The translations under genes were made by a program, and so were the position numbers. DNA of 64,000 nt from Massilia sp. HP4 (lineage in GTDB: Bacteria; Pseudomonadota; Gammaproteobacteria; Burkholderiales; Burkholderiaceae_D), in assembly GCF_005222695.1 (NCBI RefSeq), contig NZ_STGG01000021.1, positions 1 through 64,000 on the forward strand, read 5' to 3'. A model generated the notes under the pieces. It was given only the letters and a program-made list of their open reading frames with translations. It was not told the origin of the DNA and did no database searches. Of the stretch, positions 34,431-42,216 are shown in pieces; positions within the stretch are counted from its first letter, which is position 1; every line of letters starts with the position of its first letter.

Positions 34431-36188
34431 ATGGCGGGAGCGAGCTTGGGGCAGACGATCGGACCGGTGGTCGTCCTGATGGGGGCGGCGGTGATCGCCG
34501 TGCCATTATTCAGGCGGCTCGGCCTGGGATCGGTCCTCGGCTATTTTGGCGCTGGCATCCTGGTGGGACCGTCGGTGCTCGGCCTGTTCACCGATGCGCG
34601 CTCGATCCTGCATATCTCGGAACTGGGCGTGGTGATGTTCCTGTTCGTGATCGGGCTCGAGCTGCGGCCGCACAAGCTGTGGGCAATGCGCGGGCAGATT
34701 TTCGGCCTGGGCCTGGCCCAGGTATTCTCCGCCATCGGCGCACTGGCGCTGACCGGCTACTTTGCGTTCGGCCTGTCCGGGCCGGCCGCCTTCGTCGCCG
34801 GGGCGGGATTCGTGCTGTCCTCGACCGCCGTCATCATGATGGCGCTGCAAGACCGCGGCGAGATGGCAAGCGCCGAAGGGCAGAAGTCGGTCGCCATCCT
34901 GTTGTTCGAAGACCTGATGATCGTGCCGCTGCTGGCGGTGGTCGCCTTCCTGTCGCCCGTGTCGCAGGGGCAGTCGGGTTGGTCCGGCGTGCTGCTGGCC
35001 GTGGCCGCACTGGCGGTGCTGCTGGGCGTCGCGCGCTGGGGCCTGGATCCCTTCTTCGCCCTGCTGGCCAGGTCGCGCACGCGCGAAGTGCTGACCGCGG
35101 GCGCGCTGCTGGTCGTCCTGTGCGCAGCGCTGCTGATGGAATTTGCCGGCCTGTCGATGGCGATGGGCGCATTCCTGGCCGGCGTGATGCTGTCCAGTTC
35201 GAGCTACCGGCACCAGATCGAAAGCGATATCGAGCCGTTCCGCGGCCTGCTCATGGGACTGTTCTTCCTGGCGGTCGGCATGTCGCTCGACCTGTCGATC
35301 GTCGCGGCCGAGTGGCGGCTGCTGCTGTCGATGCTGTTCTGGTTCATGGTCGCGAAGGGCATCGTGGTGCATGTGGTGGCGCGCCTGTTCGGCGCCTCGA
35401 ACCACCAGGCCCTGCATCGCACCTCGATGTTCCTGCAGGGCGGCGAGTTCGCCTTCGTGCTGTATGCCGCTGCGCTGTCGGTCGGCGTGCTCGATGAACG
35501 CGAGAACGCCCTGTTCGCCACCGTCGTGATCCTCTCGATGGCGCTCTCGCCGCTGCTCACGGCCATGGCCGATCGCTTCCTGCGGGTCGAGAAATCGATG
35601 GACGGGGTTGAACATGCGCGCGACCTGAAAGGGCGGGTGCTGGTGATCGGCTTCGGCCGCTTTGGCCAGATCGCCTCGCAGCTGTTGCTGTCGAGCGGCG
35701 TCAAATTGGCGGTGATCGACAAGGACCCGGACCGCATCCGCGATGCCGAGCGCTTCGGCTTCAAGGTGTTCTTCGGCGAAGGCACCCGGCTCGACACCCT
35801 GCGCCATTCCGGCGCCGCCGAAGCCGACGCCATCATGGTGTGCATCGACGAGCCCAAGGCCGCGAACCACATCGTGGAGCTGGCCAGGCAGGAATTCCCG
35901 CAGGCCAGGCTGCTGGTGCGCAGCTACGACCGCGGCCATGCGATTACCCTGATCCGCGCGGGCGTGGACTATCAGGTGCGGGAAACCGTGGAGTCGGCCT
36001 ACCTGATGGGCGCCGAGGGCCTGCGCACCCTCGGCTTTTCCGAGGCCGCGGTCGAGGAAGCCGCCAGCGACATCCGCCAGCGCGACGCCGAGCGGCTGTC
36101 CGAGCAAATCCATGGCGACGAATTGTCGGGCCGCGATCACCTGCACCTGCCCGTCGTGCCGCAGCCGCTGGGCAGGCCGGCGGCTTAG
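34431..36188 (+). CDS. Kef-type glutathione-regulated potassium-efflux antiporter
   Basis: 585 residues. About 12 membrane helices form a CPA2 Na/H-exchanger domain (to about 385), then a Rossmann TrkA-N/RCK domain (VLVIGFGRFGQIASQLLLSS, about 400-520) that binds NAD(H) and glutathione adducts in KefC. Electrophile-activated K+ efflux acidifies the cytoplasm and protects it. KefB and KefC cannot be told apart by inspection. The neighbouring azoreductase gene mirrors E. coli, where the quinone reductase KefF activates KefC. Confidence 0.9.
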   Translation: MAGASLGQTIGPVVVLMGAAVIAVPLFRRLGLGSVLGYFGAGILVGPSVLGLFTDARSILHISELGVVMFLFVIGLELRPHKLWAMRGQIFGLGLAQVFSAIGALALTGYFAFGLSGPAAFVAGAGFVLSSTAVIMMALQDRGEMASAEGQKSVAILLFEDLMIVPLLAVVAFLSPVSQGQSGWSGVLLAVAALAVLLGVARWGLDPFFALLARSRTREVLTAGALLVVLCAALLMEFAGLSMAMGAFLAGVMLSSSSYRHQIESDIEPFRGLLMGLFFLAVGMSLDLSIVAAEWRLLLSMLFWFMVAKGIVVHVVARLFGASNHQALHRTSMFLQGGEFAFVLYAAALSVGVLDERENALFATVVILSMALSPLLTAMADRFLRVEKSMDGVEHARDLKGRVLVIGFGRFGQIASQLLLSSGVKLAVIDKDPDRIRDAERFGFKVFFGEGTRLDTLRHSGAAEADAIMVCIDEPKAANHIVELARQEFPQARLLVRSYDRGHAITLIRAGVDYQVRETVESAYLMGAEGLRTLGFSEAAVEEAASDIRQRDAERLSEQIHGDELSGRDHLHLPVVPQPLGRPAA

Positions 36189-36211
36189 GCTTCACACAAC
36201 CGGGAACCAGA

Positions 36212-37129
36212 TTGGATATCGAAGAGCTGCAGACATTCGTGGAAGTCGCCGACGCCGGCGGCATCTCGCCCGCCGCGCTGCGGCTTGGCGTGTCCAAGTC
36301 GATCGTCAGCCGGCGGCTGGTGCGGCTCGAGGCGGAGCTGGGCATCCAGCTCTTGGCGCGGACCACCCGCGGCGCCGCGCTCACCGAGGCCGGCACGACG
36401 TTTCGCGACTACGCGGCCAGGGTCTGCGCCGAGATCGCCCTGGCGCGCGAGACGATCCTGCCCGCCGGCGAGCTGCGCGGCCGCCTGCGCATCGCCGCGC
36501 CGCTGTCGTTCGGGCCGACCCACTTCGCGCCGGTGCTGGCGGAAATGGCGCGGCTGCACCCGCGGCTGCACATCCACACCTGCTACAGCGACCACAATGT
36601 GGACCTGATCGCCGACGGCTACGACTGCGCGATACGGCTCGGCTACCTGCAGGATTCGAACCTGGTGGCGCGGCGCATCGGGCCGATCTACGGGCTCACC
36701 GTCGCCAGTCCCGCCTATATCGCCGTCCACGGCGCGCCCGAGACGCCAGACCAGCTGCTGTCGCACCAGGCCCTGATGCAGGGCACCGAGGCCTGGCAAT
36801 TCCTGGATGGCGAGAAGACCGTGTCGATCCGGCCGCAAGGACGCTTCAAGGCGGACAACGGCATGGCGCTGGTCGCGGCCGCCCTGGCCGGGCTGGGCGT
36901 CGCCTATCTTCCCTATGGCCTGATGCATGAATACCTGGATAGCGGGGCGCTAGTTCCGGTCATGACGCGTTACCCGCCGCCGCCGGCCGGCGCCTACGTC
37001 GTGCGCCCGCCGGGCCAGCATCCGGCGCGCAAGATCCGCATCCTGACCGATCTGCTGGTGGCGTATTTCGATACCAAGCCGCCGATCGCCAGCGCCTGGC
37101 CCCGCGCTGCACCTGCAAGGCAAGTATGA
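36212..37129 (+). CDS. LysR-family transcriptional regulator
   Basis: 305 residues. Helix-turn-helix at the N-terminus (IEELQTFVEVADAGGISPAA, RLEAELGIQLLARTTRGAAL) and a substrate-binding-type effector domain. The start is TTG 36212; no ATG sits at the right place and longer frames lie inside the antiporter gene. It runs with its neighbours between the Kef and azoreductase genes and is the likely regulator of this cluster. Confidence 0.87.
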   Translation: MDIEELQTFVEVADAGGISPAALRLGVSKSIVSRRLVRLEAELGIQLLARTTRGAALTEAGTTFRDYAARVCAEIALARETILPAGELRGRLRIAAPLSFGPTHFAPVLAEMARLHPRLHIHTCYSDHNVDLIADGYDCAIRLGYLQDSNLVARRIGPIYGLTVASPAYIAVHGAPETPDQLLSHQALMQGTEAWQFLDGEKTVSIRPQGRFKADNGMALVAAALAGLGVAYLPYGLMHEYLDSGALVPVMTRYPPPPAGAYVVRPPGQHPARKIRILTDLLVAYFDTKPPIASAWPRAAPARQV

Positions 37130-37198
37130 GGCCGCCGCTACCGCGCAAGACGGCGACGGACAATTTTCAAGCATGACATCGATATTATGGAGAACGAT

Positions 37199-37825
37199 TT
37201 GAGTCACATCCTGGTCATCAACAGCAGCGCCTCGGGCGACACGTCCGTCTCTCGCACCCTGGTGGGTGACATCGTGCGGGGCCTGGTCGAGGCGCATCCC
37301 GAAGTGCGCCTGACCTGCCGCGACGTCGACGAAGAGGGCATACCGCATCTCAGCGCCGCCACGGTGGCCGGCGTGCGCGCCGTCGCCGCGACCGAGGCCG
37401 AACTTGCCACGCGCGCCCTGTCGGATGAGCTGATCGCGGAACTGCAGGCCGCCGACATCGTCGTGATCGGCGCTCCCATGTACAATTTCAGCATCCCTTC
37501 CAGCTTGCGCGCCTGGTTCGACCACGTGCTGCGCCCGCGTGTCACGTTCGCCTACGGCGCTGCCGGCCCGCAGGGGCTGTTGACGGGCAAACGGGCCATC
37601 GTCGTGGAGTCGCGCGGCGGGCTGTATTCTGAGGGACCGGGCAAGGCAAGCGATTTCCAGGAACCCTACCTGAGGCAGCTGCTGGGGTTCATCGGCATCG
37701 TCGACGTCACCTTCATCCACGCCGAAAAAATCGGATTCGGCGCCGAGGCGCGCGAACTCGCGCTCACCGGCGCCCGGGTGCAGATCGCGCAAGCGGTGGC
37801 CAGCCTGGCCATGAGCCCGGCATAA
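37199..37825 (+). CDS. azoR: FMN-dependent NADH:quinone oxidoreductase/azoreductase
   Basis: 208 residues, flavodoxin-like AzoR. FMN-binding NSSASGDTSVSR (phosphate loop) and GAPMYNFSIPSSLRAWFDHV are diagnostic, as is VESRGGLYSEG. AzoR reduces quinones by two electrons and azo dyes. TTG 37199 (MSHILVINSSASG) is preferred because TGGAGAA lies 6 bases upstream; ATG 37187 would have no ribosome-binding site and overlaps this one. Fits the cluster as a quinone-detoxifying enzyme. Confidence 0.9.
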   Translation: MSHILVINSSASGDTSVSRTLVGDIVRGLVEAHPEVRLTCRDVDEEGIPHLSAATVAGVRAVAATEAELATRALSDELIAELQAADIVVIGAPMYNFSIPSSLRAWFDHVLRPRVTFAYGAAGPQGLLTGKRAIVVESRGGLYSEGPGKASDFQEPYLRQLLGFIGIVDVTFIHAEKIGFGAEARELALTGARVQIAQAVASLAMSPA

Positions 37826-37838
37826 CGAGGAGAACAGC

Positions 37839-38732
37839 ATGATAGACATGATCATCGAGCAGCGCCGCCGCAGCCTGGGCGGCAGTATGGAAGTCGGCCG
37901 CGTGCTGCCATTCGCGAAACGGCGCATGGTGGGGCCGTTCATCTTCTTCGACCACATCGGCCCACTCGACCTGGCGCAGGGGATCGACCGCAGCGTCGAC
38001 GTGCGCGCGCATCCGCATATCGGCCTGTCGACCGTCACCTACCTGTTCTCGGGCGAGATCATGCACCGCGACAGCCTTGGCTACGAGCTGCCGGTGCGGC
38101 CGCACGAAGTGAACTGGATGACCGCGGGCAGCGGCATCACGCATAGCGAGCGCTTCGAGCATGCTCGGGCGCACGGCGACCACCTGCACGGCATCCAGGC
38201 CTGGGTTGCGCTGCCGGACGGGATGGAGGAAATCGCGCCCTCGTTCTCGCACCATTCCGGCAGCGACCTGCCGCAGTGGCAGGATGGCGGCGTTGCCGGC
38301 CAGCTCATCGCCGGCAATGCCTACGGCCTCTGCGCCGGCGCCAAGACCTGTTCGCCGCTGTTCTACGCCCATCTCGACATGCAGCCAGGGTCGACCGCCG
38401 AAATCCCCGGCGGCTTCAAGGAACGCGCGCTGTACATCGCCACCGGTGCGGTGGAGATGGACGGCATGCGCCACGAGAGCGGCCGGATGCTGGTGCTGGG
38501 CGCTAGCGCCTCGCGCGTGAAGGCGCTCGAACATGCGACGGTGATGGTGCTGGGCGGGGAGCCGGTGGGCGAGCGCCACGTGTACTGGAACTTCGTGTCG
38601 TCTTCCAAGGACCGGCTGGCGCAGGCGGCAGCCGACTGGAAGGCGGGCAGGATGAAATTGCCGGATGCGGACGACCAGGAGTTCACTCCGCTGCCGGATG
38701 CGCCACCGCCGCCGGTGATGGGGCAGGCGTAG
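37839..38732 (+). CDS. Pirin family protein (second copy)
   Basis: 297 residues, bicupin. Metal ligands in RAHPHIGLSTVTYLFSG and GITHSERF. Only distantly similar to the copy at 33506, so it is a separate subfamily rather than a recent duplicate. GAGGAG precedes ATG 37839, 13 bases after the azoR stop, so it is cotranscribed. The 3' end overlaps the converging MaoC-like gene by 50 bp. Confidence 0.88.
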   Translation: MIDMIIEQRRRSLGGSMEVGRVLPFAKRRMVGPFIFFDHIGPLDLAQGIDRSVDVRAHPHIGLSTVTYLFSGEIMHRDSLGYELPVRPHEVNWMTAGSGITHSERFEHARAHGDHLHGIQAWVALPDGMEEIAPSFSHHSGSDLPQWQDGGVAGQLIAGNAYGLCAGAKTCSPLFYAHLDMQPGSTAEIPGGFKERALYIATGAVEMDGMRHESGRMLVLGASASRVKALEHATVMVLGGEPVGERHVYWNFVSSSKDRLAQAAADWKAGRMKLPDADDQEFTPLPDAPPPPVMGQA

Positions 38733-39576
38733 CGCTGCTGCCGCCTTCGATCGCGACACGGCCGTTGCACAGCGCCGTGAACCGGTCTTCGGCCAGGCCT
38801 GCGAACAGCGCGACGTTTGCACCCAGCGGCACCGGCTGGCGGAAGCGGCACCAGACCGACACGGGCTCCTGGCCAGACTCCGCCTGCAGCAGCGAGCATG
38901 CTGTCGCCAGCGTGTGCGCGCCGTGGATGATCGGCGTGCGCATGCCCATCAGGCGCGCCGTCCACGGCCACAGGTGGATCGGATTCCAGTCGCCTGATAG
39001 TGCCGCGTAGCGGCGGCCCGCATCGGACGCCACCGTCCATCCGCCGAGCGCCTGGCCGGATGGCGTGTCAGGTTGCGGCGCGGCGGCGCGGCCCGCGCGG
39101 CTCCCGCGCTGGATGAGATAGGTGCTGTCGCAGGAAAAGACCAGGCGCTCGCCATCGAAGGCGCGCGTCTCGAGCACGCAGTGGAGCGCACCGTTCGGCG
39201 CGGCTGGCGGCAGTTGCAAGGTCGTCGTCAAGGCCAGCGGCGCATCCAGAAAAACCGGACCATGCATCGCCAGCCGGTTCTCGACATGGATCAGCCCCGG
39301 AATGCGAAACGGAATCGGGCGCGCCAGCATCGTTGCCAGTTGCGCGCGCTGCGCCAGCAGGTAGAGGAAGGTCAGCGGGATGGCATCGCCTGGAAAACCG
39401 AATGCGGCGTTGTAGCGGCGCACGTGATCGAGGTCGATCCGGTCGAGGCGGTAGCTGGCGCCAACCTGGCCGTCAGCTGCAGATACAGGTGCGGGACGCT
39501 GGAACAGCGCCCGCAGCAGCATGGCCGCACCGGGCGGTGGTAGAGGGGGAAAGGAATCGAGGGGCGAAGTGCTCAT
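38683..39576 (-). CDS. MaoC-like (R)-specific enoyl-CoA hydratase/dehydratase family protein
   Basis: 297 residues, apparently a double hotdog. The C-terminal half has the MaoC hydratase motif SGDWNPIHLWPWTARLMGMRTPIIHGAH with catalytic Asp/His; the N-terminal half lacks it. The family hydrates trans-2-enoyl-CoA to (R)-3-hydroxyacyl-CoA, which can feed PHA synthesis. Downstream of cphA by 37 bases on the same strand, so possibly in the same transcript, though a link to cyanophycin is not obvious. Confidence 0.75.
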   Translation of the reverse strand: MSTSPLDSFPPLPPPGAAMLLRALFQRPAPVSAADGQVGASYRLDRIDLDHVRRYNAAFGFPGDAIPLTFLYLLAQRAQLATMLARPIPFRIPGLIHVENRLAMHGPVFLDAPLALTTTLQLPPAAPNGALHCVLETRAFDGERLVFSCDSTYLIQRGSRAGRAAAPQPDTPSGQALGGWTVASDAGRRYAALSGDWNPIHLWPWTARLMGMRTPIIHGAHTLATACSLLQAESGQEPVSVWCRFRQPVPLGANVALFAGLAEDRFTALCNGRVAIEGGSSATPAPSPAAVAHPAAE

Positions 39577-39613
39577 CCGCGCAGGATAGCACTCCGCCTT
39601 GCTGTGCAGAACG

Positions 39614-42193
39614 TCAGGCCGCTTTGGCTTGCGTCACGCGGCGCGTGATGTGGGACAGCGCCGCGTCGACCTGGTCGATCAGGATCAGGCACAGGTCGCC
39701 CTCGCCCAGGCGGTCGAGCGCGCGGTCGATGGCGACGAACTCGCCATCGATCTCTTCCACGTGGCCGGTGCGGGTCGCGCCGGCCAGGCCCGAACGCAGC
39801 AGCTTGATGACCTCGCCGTCGGCGCGGCCGCGCTGGCACTGGTCCTGGTACAGCAGCACGTCGTCGAAGGCCTTGCCCAGGATCTCGGTTTGCTGCGAGA
39901 TGTCCTGGTCGCGGCGGTCGCCGGCGCCGCTGATCACCACCGAACGGCGCTTGGCCGGCATGCCTTCGACCGCATTGACCAGCGCCGCGATCGCATCCGG
40001 ATTGTGGCCGTAGTCGGCGATCACGGTCGCGCCGCGGTAGTCGAACACATTGAAACGGCCCGGCGCATTGTCGCTCTCGCCGACGAAGGTCTTGAGGCCC
40101 AGGCGGATCGCGTCCCACGACGTGCCCACGCCCCAGGCCGCGGCCACCGAGGCCATCACGTTCTCGACCTGGAAGCCCACCACGCCGCCGCGGGTGATCG
40201 GCACCTCGCGCAGGTCGATGCGTTCGACGAACTTGCCCTGCGCCGCGACCAGGTGGCCGTCTTCGACGAAGACCACGCGCCGGCCCTGGGCGCGGTGCAT
40301 CGCCATGACGGGCAAGCCCACGTCCTGGGCGAAGAAGGTGACTTCGCCGCGGGTCTTTTCGGCCATCGCCGCCACGGTCGGGTCGGCGGCATTGAGTACC
40401 GCCATGCCGCCCACGGCCACGTTCTGCACGATCACGCGTTTCAGCACGGCGAGATCTTCGAGGGTGGTGATGTAGTTCAGGCCCAGGTGGTCGCCGGCGC
40501 CGATATTGGTCACCACCGCGACCTGGCATTTATCGAAGGCCAGGCCCTCGCGCAGCAGGCCGCCGCGCGCGGTCTCGAATACGGCGGCGTCGACGTCCGG
40601 GTGCAGCAGCACGTTGCGTGCGCTGCGCGGGCCGCTGCAGTCGCCGCTGTCGATGCGGCGGCCTTCGATATACACGCCGTCGGTATTGGTCATGCCGGTG
40701 CGCAGGCCCGCAGCCGTCATCAGGTGCGCGATCAGGCGCACCGTGGTGGTCTTGCCGTTGGTGCCGGTCACTGCCACCACCGGGATGCGGCCGTCGTCGC
40801 CATCCTTGAACAGGGTGTCGATGACGGCGTCGCCGATCGCGCGCGGCTTGCCGAACGAGGGCGCCAGGTGCATGCGCAGGCCCGGCGCGGCATTGACTTC
40901 GACGATGCCGCCGCCGACTTCTTCCATCGGTTTCAGGACGCTGTCGGCCACCAGGTCGACGCCGCAGATGTCCAGGCCGATCATGTGGGCGGCGGCGATC
41001 GCGCGCTCGGCCACTTCCGGGTGCACGTCGTCGGTTACATCGGTGGCGGTGCCGCCGGTCGACAGGTTGGCGTTGTTACGCAAGACCACGCGCTGGCCCA
41101 GGGCCGGCACCGAGTCGGCGTTCATCCCTTGCTGCACCAGGGTGCCCAGGGCGATGTCGTCGAAGCGGATCCTGGTCAGCGAGGTCGCGTGGCCGTCGCC
41201 GCGGCGCGGGTCGCGGTTGACCGTGTCGACCAGTTCGCGCACGGTGTGCTTGCCGTCGCCGATCACCTGCGGCGGTTCGCGCCGTGCGGCGGCCACCAGC
41301 TTGTCGCCAACCACCAGCAGGCGGTAATCGTGGCCGGGCAGGTAGCGCTCGACCAGGATGTCGTCGCGGAATTCGCTGGCCGCCCTGAAGCCGGCGTCCA
41401 ATTGCTCGCGGGTGGTGACGTTGACCGTCACGCCCTTGCCCTGGTTGCCGTCCTTGGGCTTGATCACGACCGGCAGGCCGATCTCCTGGGCGGCAGCCCA
41501 GGCATCGTCCGGGTCGCTCACGCTGCGGCCCTGCGGCACCGGCACGCCGGCCGCGTCGAGCAGCTTCTTGGTCAGTTCCTTGTCTTGCGCGATCGATTCG
41601 GCGATCGCGCCGGTGGCGTCGATCTCGGCGGCCTGGATGCGGCGCTGGCGGCTGCCCCAGCCGAACATCACCATGCTGCCTTCGGTCATGCGCCGGAACG
41701 GGATATTGCGGGCCACGGCGGCCTGCACGATCGAGCCGGTCGACGGGCCGAGGCGCACGTCTTCATCCAGGTCGCGCAGCTGCTTGAGCGCGGCGGCCAG
41801 GTCGAACGGCGTGTCATTGCGCGCCGAGTCGATCAGTTGCTGTGCCAGATCGAGCGCCAGGCGGCCGACGTCTTCTTCGCTGTATTCGACCACCACCTGG
41901 TAGATGCCGGTTTCGAGCGTGGCGGTGGTGCGGCTGAAGGACACCGGGCAGCCGGCTTCGGCCTGCAGGGTCAATGCCGTCAGTTCCAGCACTTGCGCCA
42001 GCGGCACCGTGTCGCTGTGGCCGTAGGTTTGCAGGGCGCCCATCTGCGGGAAACGCACGCGCAGGCGCGGCTCGAAGCCGGGAAGTAGAGCGATCGACTG
42101 TTCCTGCGGCGTGCATGCCACGATGGCCTCGACCGAGGTGTGATGGCTCCAGAGATTGGGGCCACGCAGGGCCCGTACGCGAGATACTTCCAT
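39614..42193 (-). CDS. cphA: Cyanophycin synthetase
   Basis: 859 residues. N-terminal domain (MEVSRVRALRGPNLW...), then an ATP-grasp domain (about 200-470: GLPVVIKPKDGNQGKGVTVN, VEVNAAPGLRMHL) that adds aspartate, and a Mur-ligase-like domain (about 480-859) with Walker A GTNGKTTTVR and ETARGGLLREG that adds arginine to the side chain. CphA builds the (Asp-Arg)n nitrogen-storage polymer without a ribosome. GGAAG precedes the ATG. Length and motifs are complete. It follows cphA' by 23 bases. Confidence 0.95.
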   Translation of the reverse strand: MEVSRVRALRGPNLWSHHTSVEAIVACTPQEQSIALLPGFEPRLRVRFPQMGALQTYGHSDTVPLAQVLELTALTLQAEAGCPVSFSRTTATLETGIYQVVVEYSEEDVGRLALDLAQQLIDSARNDTPFDLAAALKQLRDLDEDVRLGPSTGSIVQAAVARNIPFRRMTEGSMVMFGWGSRQRRIQAAEIDATGAIAESIAQDKELTKKLLDAAGVPVPQGRSVSDPDDAWAAAQEIGLPVVIKPKDGNQGKGVTVNVTTREQLDAGFRAASEFRDDILVERYLPGHDYRLLVVGDKLVAAARREPPQVIGDGKHTVRELVDTVNRDPRRGDGHATSLTRIRFDDIALGTLVQQGMNADSVPALGQRVVLRNNANLSTGGTATDVTDDVHPEVAERAIAAAHMIGLDICGVDLVADSVLKPMEEVGGGIVEVNAAPGLRMHLAPSFGKPRAIGDAVIDTLFKDGDDGRIPVVAVTGTNGKTTTVRLIAHLMTAAGLRTGMTNTDGVYIEGRRIDSGDCSGPRSARNVLLHPDVDAAVFETARGGLLREGLAFDKCQVAVVTNIGAGDHLGLNYITTLEDLAVLKRVIVQNVAVGGMAVLNAADPTVAAMAEKTRGEVTFFAQDVGLPVMAMHRAQGRRVVFVEDGHLVAAQGKFVERIDLREVPITRGGVVGFQVENVMASVAAAWGVGTSWDAIRLGLKTFVGESDNAPGRFNVFDYRGATVIADYGHNPDAIAALVNAVEGMPAKRRSVVISGAGDRRDQDISQQTEILGKAFDDVLLYQDQCQRGRADGEVIKLLRSGLAGATRTGHVEEIDGEFVAIDRALDRLGEGDLCLILIDQVDAALSHITRRVTQAKAA

Positions 42194-42216
42194 ATACTGT
42201 CTTCCTTTACTAGGGA

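Noticed and set aside
39599..42088. 829-codon open frame on the plus strand opposite cphA, and a 693-codon one at 42373-44454 opposite cphA'
   Set aside because: Long antisense frames are expected in GC-rich coding DNA. Their composition (His/Gln/Arg/Asp/Val-rich, no domains) is that of shadows, and cphA and cphA' are unmistakable.
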